Shown here piece after piece: positions 35,267 through 44,189 of a stretch of DNA of 64,000 bases (positions are counted from its first letter, which is position 1; each line of letters opens with the position of its first letter). The notes under the pieces were generated by a model. That model saw only the letters and a program-made list of their open reading frames with translations, had not been told where the DNA came from and searched no databases. Source of the DNA: HTCC2207 sp002685195 (GTDB taxonomy: Bacteria > Pseudomonadota > Gammaproteobacteria > Pseudomonadales > Porticoccaceae); NCBI GenBank assembly GCA_051201675.1, contig CP179212.1:310001-374000 (forward strand), written 5' to 3'. Made by a program: the position numbers and the translations under genes.

Positions 35267-35290
35267 AGCCCCATATTGGGGCTTTTCTTT
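35267..35290 (+). terminator. Intrinsic terminator T1 between tRNA-fMet and rimP
   Basis: AGCCCC (35267-35272) pairs with GGGGCT (35278-35283) around ATATT, followed by TTTCTTT. It would end the tRNA transcript; the downstream operon needs readthrough or its own promoter. TTGACA at 35137-35142 has no good -10 at normal spacing. Confidence 0.8.
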
Positions 35291-35300
35291 AGAAGAGAAC

Positions 35301-35330
35301 AAATGGGCCTAGGCCCATTTTTTGTTTGTT
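35301..35330 (+). terminator. Intrinsic terminator T2 just before rimP
   Basis: AAATGGGC (35301-35308) and GCCCATTT (35313-35320) flank a CTAG loop, followed by TTTGTTTGTT. The stop point is only about 12 bp from the rimP start, so this is in the operon leader and looks like an attenuator. Confidence 0.82.
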
Positions 35331-35341
35331 AGGAGAGTGGA

Positions 35342-35800
35342 ATGGCTGTAGCTGATAGCAGAATAAGGCAATTACTGCAGCCGGTGGTTGAGGCTTTGGG
35401 ATGTGAGCTCTGGGGTGTTGATTTACAGACTGGCGCTAAGACCAAGCTACTGCGAATTTATATCGATAAGGATAACGATCTAGTTGGTATAGAAGATTGC
35501 GAACGTGTCAGCAGGCAGGCTAGCAGTATTCTTGATGTTGAAGATGCCATTAATGGCGAGTATGTATTAGAGGTGTCTTCACCTGGGATGGATCGCCCAT
35601 TGTATGAAATTGGGCAATACGAAAAGTATGTTGGAGAGGATATTTCACTTAGATTGCGTTTCCCCTATGAGGGCCGACGCAACTTTAAGGGCCGTTTAAC
35701 CGGTGTTGACGGCGATGAGATTATTTTGGTGGTAACGGATCATGAGTATCTGTTTCCTGTTGAAGGTATAGAAAAGGCTAACGTGGTTCCTCGCTTTTGA
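35342..35800 (+). CDS. rimP: RimP, 30S ribosome maturation factor
   Basis: The 152-aa protein has the RimP N-terminal domain (LLQPVVEALGCELWGVDL, LRIYIDKD...GIEDCERVSRQ) and the SH3-like C-terminal domain with YVLEVSSPGMDRPL. It aids 30S assembly. Start ATG 35342 has AGGAG nearby (35331-35335). It heads the rimP-nusA-infB-rbfA-truB-rpsO-pnp operon. Confidence 0.96.
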   Translation: MAVADSRIRQLLQPVVEALGCELWGVDLQTGAKTKLLRIYIDKDNDLVGIEDCERVSRQASSILDVEDAINGEYVLEVSSPGMDRPLYEIGQYEKYVGEDISLRLRFPYEGRRNFKGRLTGVDGDEIILVVTDHEYLFPVEGIEKANVVPRF

Positions 35801-35819
35801 GGCATGTGGAGTTTATTAA

Positions 35820-37316
35820 ATGAGTAAAGAAATTTTAATGGTTGCAGAGGCCGTATCCAATGAAAAGGGTGTCGACCAAGAGATAATTTTCGAGGCTATT
35901 GAGCAAGCTTTAGCCACGGCGACTAAAAAGCGTTATGAAGAAGGCGCCAATATTCGCGTTGTGATCGATAGAGAATCAGGTGATTACGAGTCCTTCCGTT
36001 TTTGGGAAGTGGTTGGTGATGATGTTTTGGCGGAATTAGGCACTCAGTTCACCACTGAAGAGGCGATTGAGAAAGATCCAACCTTAGCTGTTGGAGATGT
36101 CTTTGAAGAAACTGTTGAGAATATCGCCTTTGGTCGTATTGCTGCGCAAACTGCCAAACAAGTAATTGTTCAACGCGTAAAAGATGCTGAAAGAGAAATT
36201 ATTGTCAATCGATTCAAGCATCGCGTAGGTGAGTTGTTGAACGGTACCGTTAAAAAAGTCACCCGTGACCATATTGTGGTTGATTTTGGTGATAACGCTG
36301 AAGGAATGTTGCCGCGTGAAGAATTAGTTGGACGAGAAATATTTCGTATTAACGATCGTACTCGCGTCATTCTTATGGGTATTCGCGAGGAAACTCGAGG
36401 GCCGCAACTTCTCGTATCACGCGCAACTCCCGATATGTTGGTTCAGTTGTTTCAGATTGAAGTGCCTGAAATTTCTGAAGGTATTATCGAAATCAAAGGT
36501 GCAGCAAGAGATCCAGGTCAACGCGCTAAGATTGCAGTGAAGAGTAAAGATGCTCGTATTGACCCTGTTGGTGCCTGTGTAGGTATGCGTGGTGCTCGCG
36601 TTCAAGCAGTGTCAAATGATTTAGATGATGAGCGTGTTGATATTATTCTGTGGGATGACAATCCTGCGCAGTTGGTAATCAATGCTATGGCTCCAGCTGA
36701 GGTTGAGTCTCTTATTGTTGACGAGGATACTCATTCAATGGATGTTGCAGTTAGTGCAGACAATCTTGCTCAGGCAATCGGAAAAGGCGGGCAAAATGTT
36801 CGTTTAGCCTCAGAGCTCACTGGTTGGGTTATTAATGTAATGACCACTGAGGACGCGCTAGAAAAACAAGAAGCCGAATCATCAAACTTTGTTGAGAGCT
36901 TAATGGAAGCATTGGATGTTGACGAAGATGTTGCCGTTGTCTTGGTTGAGGAGGGCTTTACTAGTATTGAAGAAGTTGCCTATGTTCCTCTTGAGGAGAT
37001 GAGCGCAATTGAAGGCTTCGATGAAGATATTGCCGAAGAGTTACGTGCAAGAGCGAAAGACGCTTTGTTAACTCGCGCTTTGGCAAGTGAAGAGCAACTA
37101 ACTAATGTTGAGCCTGCCGAAGATCTTTTGACGATGGAAGGTATGGACAAAGCATTGGCTTATAAATTAACTGCCAAAAGCATCATCACGATGGAAGATC
37201 TCGCTGAGCAAGCGGTTGATGATCTGATGGATGTAGACGGTATGGATGAAGAAAAAGCGGCAGCATTAATCATGACTGCACGTGCACCTTGGTTCGCAGA
37301 GGAACAGAGCGAATAA
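35820..37316 (+). CDS. nusA: NusA, transcription termination/antitermination factor
   Basis: The 498-aa protein has the N-terminal RNAP-binding domain (about 1-130), S1 (about 135-200), two KH domains (with VGACVGMRGARVQAV and IGKGGQNVRLA) and two acidic C-terminal repeats (about 365-425 and 435-490) typical of gammaproteobacteria. NusA binds RNA polymerase and promotes hairpin pausing. In E. coli it represses its own operon at leader terminators, and such terminators are present here. Confidence 0.97.
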   Translation: MSKEILMVAEAVSNEKGVDQEIIFEAIEQALATATKKRYEEGANIRVVIDRESGDYESFRFWEVVGDDVLAELGTQFTTEEAIEKDPTLAVGDVFEETVENIAFGRIAAQTAKQVIVQRVKDAEREIIVNRFKHRVGELLNGTVKKVTRDHIVVDFGDNAEGMLPREELVGREIFRINDRTRVILMGIREETRGPQLLVSRATPDMLVQLFQIEVPEISEGIIEIKGAARDPGQRAKIAVKSKDARIDPVGACVGMRGARVQAVSNDLDDERVDIILWDDNPAQLVINAMAPAEVESLIVDEDTHSMDVAVSADNLAQAIGKGGQNVRLASELTGWVINVMTTEDALEKQEAESSNFVESLMEALDVDEDVAVVLVEEGFTSIEEVAYVPLEEMSAIEGFDEDIAEELRARAKDALLTRALASEEQLTNVEPAEDLLTMEGMDKALAYKLTAKSIITMEDLAEQAVDDLMDVDGMDEEKAAALIMTARAPWFAEEQSE

Positions 37317-37344
37317 TTAATCGGGTAGCAATAGAGGATAACCG

Positions 37345-39933
37345 ATGGCTGAAGTTACAGTAACTGAACTAGCAAAAACCGTGGGCGCATCTGTCGACCG
37401 TTTGCTAATGCAAATGAAAGAGGCAGGGCTTTCCCATGATTCCGCTGATGCTGCGGTGTCTGATGAGGAAAAGCAGACTTTGTTGGCATATCTCAAAGGT
37501 CTACACGGCGAAAATAGTGGCGAACCCAAAAAGATCACTCTTAGGCGCAAGACGGTAAGTACCTTAAGGTCTGGAAATCGTAAAACCGTAAATATTGAGG
37601 TGCGCAAGAAGCGAACGTATATCAAACGTAGCGATGAAGAGTTGCAAGCCCAGGCAGATCTAGAGACTGAGGCAAAAGCACGTCAAGAAGCTGAGATGGC
37701 TGCTAAAGAAGCAGCAGAACCAGCAGTTAAGAAAAGCTCAGGCACAGATGATATTGAAGAAAAACGTCTAGCTGCCATTGCAGGTCGTCGTAAAGCGGAT
37801 GAAGAGGCCCGGGAAGCGGCTGAAAAAGAAGCAGCTGAAAAGTTAGAAGAAGAGGCGAGAAAAGCTTCGGAAGCCGCATCAGCACTGGCAAGTGACGAAG
37901 CTAAGAAAGCAGGCAAGACTACAAAGCATGTTGCCGCACCTGTTGTTGACCCCGTTCAAGATAAAGGACGCAGACATGGCAAACCAGTTGATGATGACGA
38001 AGATAAACTAGCTAAAAAAGCAAAAAAGACTCTTGGTAAGCCGGGTAAGAAAAAGCCGCGTTTACAGTTAGATGATTCTGATGAGCGATCAAGCAAAAAT
38101 CGTCTGAAAACAACGGGTGTTGTGCTCAAGGTAGATAACAAGCACACGTTTAATAAACCTGTTGAAAAGAAGACCTTTGAAGTGGCGATACCTGAAGAAT
38201 TAACTGTTGGTGACCTCGCTGCAAAAATGGCACTTAAGTCAGGTGTAGTTGTTAAAGAATTAATGAAGCTGGGTGTGATGGCGAATATCAACCAGGTGAT
38301 TGATCAAGAGACAGCCTTTCTAGTGGTTGAAGAACTCGGTCATGAACCTGTTGCTGCAGTTGAAGACACTATTGAAGATGAGTTGACTAAGCAATTTGAA
38401 AATATCGAAAGTGAAGTCGACGGGGAACCACGAGCACCGATTGTTACTGTGATGGGTCATGTCGATCATGGTAAGACGTCGCTCTTGGATCGTATCAAGA
38501 AGACCCATGTAGCTTCTGGTGAGGCGGGTGGTATTACTCAGCACATCGGTGCTTATCATGTGAACACACCAAAAGGTATGGTGACTTTCTTAGATACGCC
38601 TGGACACGCAGCCTTTACGGCAATGCGCGCGCGCGGAGCCCAAGCTACTGATGTAGTAATTTTGGTCGTTGCCGCTGATGATGGTGTGATGCCTCAGACT
38701 GAAGAGGCAATTCAGCATGCTCGTGCTGCGGGCGTACCCTTAGTTGTTGCTATCAACAAAATGGATAAAGAGGGAGCAGATCCTGAGAAAGTTACCAGTG
38801 AATTAGGAGCCAAAGACGTCATTCCTGAAGAGTGGGGCGGTGACACTCAGTTTATTAAAGTCTCGGCTGAAACTGGTGATGGAATTGAAGAGTTGCTAGA
38901 GGCTGTGTTATTGCAGTCCGAACTGCTGGAGCTGAAGGCTCCGGTAGATGTGCCTGCTCGAGGAGTTATCGTTGAGGCTCGTGTAGATAAAGGTCGAGGT
39001 GTAGTTGCTACAGCGCTCATTCAGCAAGGTACCTTACGCAAGGGCGACTTTATGTTAGCTGGTGAAAGCGTAGGTAAAATTCGTGCCATGACTAACGAAA
39101 TGAAAAAGCCTATTGCTGAGGCTGGACCCTCAATTCCGGCAGAGATTCTTGGGCTAGATGAAGCTCCAAATGCCGGCGATGAGTTCTTCGTGGTGGCAGA
39201 TGAGCGAAAGGCGAAAGAAATTGCTGAATTGCGAGCTACGAAGGCACGCCATGATCGTATGTCACGCCAACAAGCAGCTAAGTTAGAGAACATGTTTACC
39301 GATATGGAATCTGAGCAAGTCAATAAGCTCAATCTTATTGTGAAAACAGATGTGCGTGGGTCTTTGGAAGCTATTAATAGCGCTCTTCATGACTTCGCCA
39401 ACGATGAAGTAGCTGTGGATATTGTCTCCTCTGGTGTTGGCGGTATTACTGAATCTGATATTAACTTGGCCTTGACCACGGGCGCTATCGTTTTGGGCTT
39501 TAATGTCCGAGCTGGCGGTTCTGCGAAAGCCCTAGCTGAAAAAGAGAGTGTAGAACTTCGTTATTACAGCATTATTTATAATCTGTTGGATGAAGTTAAG
39601 TTGGCTCTCTCAGGTATGTTAGCTCCAGAGACCAAAGAAGAAATTGTTGGTATTGCCGAAGTGCGAGATGTCTTCCGGTCACCAAAGTTTGGCGCTATTG
39701 CTGGGTGTATGGTGGTAGAGGGATCTGTCTTCCGTAACAAGCCTATTCGTGTGCTGCGAGACGATGTTGTGATCTATCAAGGTGAGCTTGAATCGCTACG
39801 TCGATTTAAAGATGAGGCGAGTGACGTACGCAACGGCATGGAATGTGGTATTGGTGTTAAAGACTACAATGATGTGAAGGCTGGTGATTTAATCGAAGTC
39901 TATGATGTCACTGAAGTGAAGAGATCGCTCTAA
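37345..39933 (+). CDS. infB: InfB, translation initiation factor IF-2
   Basis: The 862-aa GTPase has an IF2_N domain (MAEVTVTELAKTVGASVDRL), a long charged Ala/Lys/Glu linker (about 100-270), the G domain (GHVDHGKTSLLD near 370, DTPGHAAF, NKMD) and domains II-IV ending in an fMet-tRNA-binding region. It delivers initiator tRNA to the 30S subunit. The start follows an AGAGGA site. Shorter isoforms from internal starts are known in E. coli; I cannot assign one here. Confidence 0.97.
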   Translation: MAEVTVTELAKTVGASVDRLLMQMKEAGLSHDSADAAVSDEEKQTLLAYLKGLHGENSGEPKKITLRRKTVSTLRSGNRKTVNIEVRKKRTYIKRSDEELQAQADLETEAKARQEAEMAAKEAAEPAVKKSSGTDDIEEKRLAAIAGRRKADEEAREAAEKEAAEKLEEEARKASEAASALASDEAKKAGKTTKHVAAPVVDPVQDKGRRHGKPVDDDEDKLAKKAKKTLGKPGKKKPRLQLDDSDERSSKNRLKTTGVVLKVDNKHTFNKPVEKKTFEVAIPEELTVGDLAAKMALKSGVVVKELMKLGVMANINQVIDQETAFLVVEELGHEPVAAVEDTIEDELTKQFENIESEVDGEPRAPIVTVMGHVDHGKTSLLDRIKKTHVASGEAGGITQHIGAYHVNTPKGMVTFLDTPGHAAFTAMRARGAQATDVVILVVAADDGVMPQTEEAIQHARAAGVPLVVAINKMDKEGADPEKVTSELGAKDVIPEEWGGDTQFIKVSAETGDGIEELLEAVLLQSELLELKAPVDVPARGVIVEARVDKGRGVVATALIQQGTLRKGDFMLAGESVGKIRAMTNEMKKPIAEAGPSIPAEILGLDEAPNAGDEFFVVADERKAKEIAELRATKARHDRMSRQQAAKLENMFTDMESEQVNKLNLIVKTDVRGSLEAINSALHDFANDEVAVDIVSSGVGGITESDINLALTTGAIVLGFNVRAGGSAKALAEKESVELRYYSIIYNLLDEVKLALSGMLAPETKEEIVGIAEVRDVFRSPKFGAIAGCMVVEGSVFRNKPIRVLRDDVVIYQGELESLRRFKDEASDVRNGMECGIGVKDYNDVKAGDLIEVYDVTEVKRSL

Positions 39934-39980
39934 TCATAGCGACTATAACGAACTTTGAGTAGGTGTAGCTAAAGACTGAC

Positions 39981-40388
39981 ATGCCAAGAGAATTTACCCG
40001 AGCAGAACGCGTTTCAGATGCTGTCCAACAAGAGTTGGCGGTATTAATTCGCGACGAAGTTCGTGATCCGAGGGTAGGGATGGTCAGTGTTACAGATGTA
40101 GATGTTAGCCGTGATCTTGCCTACGCGAAAATTCACGTTACCTTTGTGGGTGATCGTGATCAAGAAGAAATTGATCAGGCAGTGAGAGCTTTAAATGGTG
40201 CAGCGGGCTATTTACGCAAGTTATTGGCCGCCAGCATTAAATTACGTATTACTCCTAAATTAACATTTATTTATGATGAAAGCGGTCGCAGAGGGCAGCA
40301 CTTGTCAGCGCTAATTGATTATGCAATGTCCACTCAAGATGCTGATCAAAAAGCAGATACCGAAGTTGCAGACAACAAAGGTCATTAA
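39981..40388 (+). CDS. rbfA: RbfA, 30S ribosome-binding factor A
   Basis: The 135-aa KH-like protein begins MPREFTRAERVSDAVQQELA and includes EVRDPRVGMVSVTDVDVSRD and RRGQHLSALI. It acts in 16S 5'-end maturation and cold adaptation. It lies between infB and truB with a 2-bp gap to truB. Confidence 0.95.
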   Translation: MPREFTRAERVSDAVQQELAVLIRDEVRDPRVGMVSVTDVDVSRDLAYAKIHVTFVGDRDQEEIDQAVRALNGAAGYLRKLLAASIKLRITPKLTFIYDESGRRGQHLSALIDYAMSTQDADQKADTEVADNKGH

Positions 40389-40390
40389 CG

Positions 40391-41335
40391 TTGGCCCGTA
40401 GACGTAATCGAGGCCGCCCAGTTAACGGCATTTTCTTGCTGAACAAGCCCAAAGGCTTAACATCTAACCAAGCTTTGCAGCGGGTGAAGAATCTATTTGA
40501 TGCCAATAAAGCTGGTCATACGGGTAGTTTGGATCCGCTAGCTACAGGCGTGCTTCCAATCTGTTTAGGTGAAGCGACAAAATTTAGTCAGTTTTTGTTG
40601 GATTCAGATAAGCATTATCGCAGTACCTTTACTCTGGGGGTGACCACAGATACTGGCGATTGTGATGGTGATGTGCGCGAGAAAAAAGATGCTTCAGCCA
40701 TTACTGAACGGCAAGTATTGTCAGCTATTGAAGCGTTTAAAGGTGAGATACAGCAAGTTCCATCAATGTATTCGGCGTTAAAACATAATGGTCAGCCTCT
40801 CTATAAACTAGCACGTCAAGGGATTGTGGTGGAGAGAGAGGCGCGAGATATAACAGTCTTTAAATACGATGTGTTGGACTTTCGTCCAGGCTTGAAAGCA
40901 GAGCTGGACGTTGAGGTTCATGTGAGTAAAGGGACCTATGTACGTTCTTTGGCAGAAGATTTAGGCGCCGCACTTGGTTGTGGCGCTCATGTAAGCGCCT
41001 TGCACAGGCATGTTGCTGGTCCGTTTTCAGATGAAGAAACCGTCACCTTGGATAGCTTGCAGCAGCAGCGAGAAACTATGGAGCCTGAGAGCCTTGATGG
41101 CTTTCTAAAACCTATGGATATTGCTGTAGCGGACCGAATGGCGGTGGAATTATCAGCGGTAGTTGCTGGTTATTTCCAGTTAGGACAGCCAGTAATGTCA
41201 AATGAGGCCTTTCGTAATGGCCAAGAAGGGGATATAGTGCGCGTCTTTCGGGAAGGAGGCACCTTTCTAGGTGTAGCTGAAGTCACTGCAGATGGTCAGG
41301 TGGCACCGAAAAGACTGGTGGTTGAAAGCAGTTAA
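40391..41335 (+). CDS. truB: TruB, tRNA pseudouridine-55 synthase
   Basis: The 314-aa enzyme makes pseudouridine 55 in the T arm of tRNAs. The catalytic aspartate is in KAGHTGSLDPLATG (about residue 50), with further motifs YSALKHNGQPLYKLAR and GTYVRSLAEDLG, and a C-terminal PUA-like domain. TTG 40391, two bases after rbfA, is the start and gives MARRRNRGRPVNGI. Confidence 0.96.
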   Translation: MARRRNRGRPVNGIFLLNKPKGLTSNQALQRVKNLFDANKAGHTGSLDPLATGVLPICLGEATKFSQFLLDSDKHYRSTFTLGVTTDTGDCDGDVREKKDASAITERQVLSAIEAFKGEIQQVPSMYSALKHNGQPLYKLARQGIVVEREARDITVFKYDVLDFRPGLKAELDVEVHVSKGTYVRSLAEDLGAALGCGAHVSALHRHVAGPFSDEETVTLDSLQQQRETMEPESLDGFLKPMDIAVADRMAVELSAVVAGYFQLGQPVMSNEAFRNGQEGDIVRVFREGGTFLGVAEVTADGQVAPKRLVVESS

Positions 41336-41399
41336 ATTCAACCTGCTAGGGAAGCAACATAGAATTTTGTGATGGTAGAGTTTTTATCATCAATAAGTA

Positions 41400-41417
41400 C
41401 TGGTACATGAGTGCCAG
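41400..41417 (+). promoter_or_regulatory. Hairpin in the rpsO leader
   Basis: CTGGTAC (41400-41406) pairs with GTGCCAG (41411-41417), one G-U, ATGA loop, 76 bp before the rpsO start. S15 regulates its own translation through leader RNA structure in several bacteria; this is a candidate element only. Confidence 0.35.
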
Positions 41418-41493
41418 ATATCACGTTAGGTTGTCTGTAAGTATGCGCGGGCAAACCTTAATTTTTTTAACTCGCATATTGGAGTAATACATC

Positions 41494-41763
41494 ATGGCAC
41501 TAAGTGCACAAGAAAAAGCAGCAATCGTCGCAGAACACGCTACCTGTGAAAATGATACAGGATCGCCTGAAGTACAGGTTGCATTGCTAACCGTAAATAT
41601 TAACAAGCTACAGGAGCATTTTGGGGATCATAAGAAAGATCACCATTCACGTCGCGGTCTTATTCGCATGGTTAATCAGCGTCGCAAATTACTTGATTAT
41701 TTAAAGAGTAAAAACATTGAGCGCTATGGCCAGCTAATCAAGAAGCTTGGTTTACGTCGATAA
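41494..41763 (+). CDS. rpsO: RpsO, 30S ribosomal protein S15
   Basis: The 89-aa protein has the family signature DTGSPEVQVALLTVNINKLQ and HHSRRGLIRMVNQRRKLLDY. It is an early 16S binder. SD GGAG lies nine bases before the ATG. pnp follows after a 197-bp structured spacer. Confidence 0.97.
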   Translation: MALSAQEKAAIVAEHATCENDTGSPEVQVALLTVNINKLQEHFGDHKKDHHSRRGLIRMVNQRRKLLDYLKSKNIERYGQLIKKLGLRR

Positions 41764-41775
41764 GTGTTCATGGTG

Positions 41776-41795
41776 CGGCTCCCTCTAAGGAGCCG
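41776..41795 (+). terminator. Partial terminator after rpsO
   Basis: CGGCTCC (41776-41782) and GGAGCCG (41789-41795) form a 7-bp GC-rich stem with a 6-nt loop. Only TACTATTA follows, so readthrough into pnp is expected; E. coli has a leaky terminator at this place. Confidence 0.6.
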
Positions 41796-41851
41796 TACTA
41801 TTAATATTGAACACATAAAATTAATCGTCTGAACAGAATGCCTGAATCGAT

Positions 41852-41907
41852 GCTGATCGAGTTACTTATGACTATTTTAACCGGTAGTCATAAGTAACCC
41901 GAGCAGC
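41852..41907 (+). promoter_or_regulatory. Long stem in the pnp leader, likely RNase III/PNPase autoregulation site
   Basis: A perfect 14-bp stem, GTTACTTATGACTA (41861-41874) with its complement at 41885-41898, has a 10-nt loop. It extends outward with nine more positions, seven paired (41852-41860 with 41899-41907). It is 53 bp before the pnp ATG. In E. coli, RNase III cleaves a stem here and PNPase then destabilises its own mRNA. The structure is seen; the mechanism is inferred. Confidence 0.75.
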
Positions 41908-41960
41908 GCACTCTCAGGGTCTAAGTAAGGCGCTACAAGGTAAATAACAAAGGTAAAATT

Positions 41961-44108
41961 ATGAATCCTTTAATTAAGAAATTTCAATACGGTAATCATA
42001 CCGTTACATTAGAAACAGGTCGTGTTGCCAGACAGGCAACCGGTGCAGTTTTATGTTCAATCGATGATACGACTGTACTTTGTACTGTCGTTGGCGCAAG
42101 AGAAGCCAAAGCAGGGATGGATTTTTTCCCGCTGGGTGTTCACTATATTGAGAAGGCCTATGCTGCGGGTAAAATCCCAGGCGGTTTTTTTAAGCGCGAA
42201 GGTCGGCCGAATGAAAAAGAGACTTTAACCTCTCGATTGATCGACCGTCCTATCCGTCCGTTATTCCCTAATGGATTTAAAAACGAAGTTCAGGTTGTTT
42301 GTACTGTTGTTTCAGCGGAAAAAAATATCGATCCCGATATAGCTGCAATGATTGGAACATCAGCAGCCTTATCAATCTCAGGCATCCCGTTTAATGGACC
42401 TATTGGCGGCGCAAGAGTTGGCTACACAGAAGAGGCAGGTTATCTGCTCAACCCTACTTATAGTGAGCTAGAAGACTCTTCACTGGATATGGTTGTGGCT
42501 GGAACCAAAGATGCTGTTCTGATGGTGGAGTCTGAGGCAAGTGAATTGTCAGAAGACATCATGTTAGGCGGCGTTCTCTTTGCCCACCAAGAAATGCAGT
42601 CAGTGATTAGTGTTATTCAGCAGCTTGCTGATGAAGCTGGAAAACCTCGTTGGGATTGGCAAGGTGAAGCTGAGAATGCAGAACTCAAGGGTGCGCTAAA
42701 TAGTTTAGTGGGTGCTGATGTTGATTCTGCTTATCAGGTGGTTGACAAACAAGAGCGTGTTGCCAGTGTTAATGCGTTGCGCGATCGTGCATATGCAGAG
42801 CTAGCCTCAGACGAGGGTGCATCAGAAGAAGATATTAAAGATGCATTCAAGAAATTAGAAAAGAGCGTTGTTCGCGGCAGAATTATTCGAGGTGAGCCAC
42901 GAATTGATGGTCGTGACACTAAAACAGTTCGTGGTATCAATGTTGAAGTTGGTATTCTCTCGAAGGTACATGGCTCGTCCTTGTTCACTCGTGGTGAAAC
43001 TCAAGCCGTTGTTGCTGCCACTCTAGGTTCTACTCGAGATGCTCAAATGATCGATGGTCTTGAAGGCCGCAGAGATGATCCGTTCATGCTGCATTACAAT
43101 TTCCCTCCGTACTCGGTGGGTGAGTGTGGTCGTATTGGCTTTACTAGTCGACGTGAAGTGGGCCATGGTCGTCTGGCCCGTCGTGGTATCAACGCAGTAT
43201 TACCTAACCCTGAAGAGTTTCCTTATGCTATTCGCGTAGTATCTGAGATTACCGAATCTAATGGTTCAAGTTCAATGGCTTCGGTTTGTGGCTCGAGCTT
43301 GGCATTAATGGATGCTGGTGTGCCACTTAAAGCGCCTGTTGCTGGTATTGCTATGGGACTTGTTAAGGAAGACGAAGGCTTTGCTGTCCTGACAGATATT
43401 CTTGGTGATGAAGATCACTTAGGTGATATGGACTTTAAAGTAGCCGGAACAGCTGCGGGTATTACTGCTCTGCAAATGGATATCAAAATTGAAGGAATTA
43501 CTGAAGAGATCATGGAAATTGCTCTAGAGCAGGCCATGGACGCTCGACTGCATATTCTTGGAGAAATGAACAAGGTTCTTGCTTCAGGCCGTGATGAAGT
43601 GGCTGATACTGCGCCGCGCATGGGTGTTATGCAGATTGACTCCGACAAGATTCGTGATGTTATTGGTAAGGGTGGAGCGACTATCCGTAGCCTTTGTGAA
43701 GATCACAATTCAACTATTGATATTACCGATGACGGAGCTGTCAAAATCTACTCTGAAGATACTGAGAGCTTGAACGCGGCCATGGACGCTATTAAAGCAA
43801 TTGTTGCGGATCCAGAACCAGGTACTATTTATGATGGTAAGGTTGTTCGAATCGTTGACTTCGGTGCTTTTGTTAACTTTATGCCAGGCACCGATGGGTT
43901 GGTACACATCTCTCAGATTGCTCAAGAGAGAGTTGCTAAAGTAACTGATTACCTAACTGAAGGTCAGGATGTCCGTGTTAAGGTGACTGAGATCGATAAT
44001 CGTGGACGCGTGAAACTCTCAATCAAAGAAGCTCAGCTAGAAGAAGGCACTGCTCCAGAAGCCGCTCCTGCTGAAAGTTCAGAGCCTGAGCAAGAGCCAG
44101 AAGCGTAG
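41961..44108 (+). CDS. pnp: Pnp, polyribonucleotide nucleotidyltransferase
   Basis: The 715-aa phosphorolytic exonuclease has two RNase PH domains (about 10-220 and 310-540, including FFKREGRPNEKETLTSRLIDR and LPNPEEFPYAIRVVSEITES), a KH domain (DVIGKGGATIRSL) and a C-terminal S1 domain (GKVVRIVDFGAFVNFMPG). It is a degradosome component. A strong terminator follows at 44122-44154. Confidence 0.97.
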   Translation: MNPLIKKFQYGNHTVTLETGRVARQATGAVLCSIDDTTVLCTVVGAREAKAGMDFFPLGVHYIEKAYAAGKIPGGFFKREGRPNEKETLTSRLIDRPIRPLFPNGFKNEVQVVCTVVSAEKNIDPDIAAMIGTSAALSISGIPFNGPIGGARVGYTEEAGYLLNPTYSELEDSSLDMVVAGTKDAVLMVESEASELSEDIMLGGVLFAHQEMQSVISVIQQLADEAGKPRWDWQGEAENAELKGALNSLVGADVDSAYQVVDKQERVASVNALRDRAYAELASDEGASEEDIKDAFKKLEKSVVRGRIIRGEPRIDGRDTKTVRGINVEVGILSKVHGSSLFTRGETQAVVAATLGSTRDAQMIDGLEGRRDDPFMLHYNFPPYSVGECGRIGFTSRREVGHGRLARRGINAVLPNPEEFPYAIRVVSEITESNGSSSMASVCGSSLALMDAGVPLKAPVAGIAMGLVKEDEGFAVLTDILGDEDHLGDMDFKVAGTAAGITALQMDIKIEGITEEIMEIALEQAMDARLHILGEMNKVLASGRDEVADTAPRMGVMQIDSDKIRDVIGKGGATIRSLCEDHNSTIDITDDGAVKIYSEDTESLNAAMDAIKAIVADPEPGTIYDGKVVRIVDFGAFVNFMPGTDGLVHISQIAQERVAKVTDYLTEGQDVRVKVTEIDNRGRVKLSIKEAQLEEGTAPEAAPAESSEPEQEPEA

Positions 44109-44121
44109 GTCAGTAGTTGTC

Positions 44122-44154
44122 AAAAAATCCCGGTTAATGACCGGGGTTTTTTTT
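44122..44154. terminator. Bidirectional terminator between pnp and recN
   Basis: CCCGGT (44129-44134) pairs with ACCGGG (44140-44145) around TAATG. A run of six A precedes (44122-44127) and a run of eight T follows (44147-44154), so it can end both the pnp operon and, on the other strand, the convergent recN transcript. Confidence 0.88.
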
Positions 44155-44189
44155 GCCTCGCAATTCGTTTCTTGCGAAGTCCTAAGACA

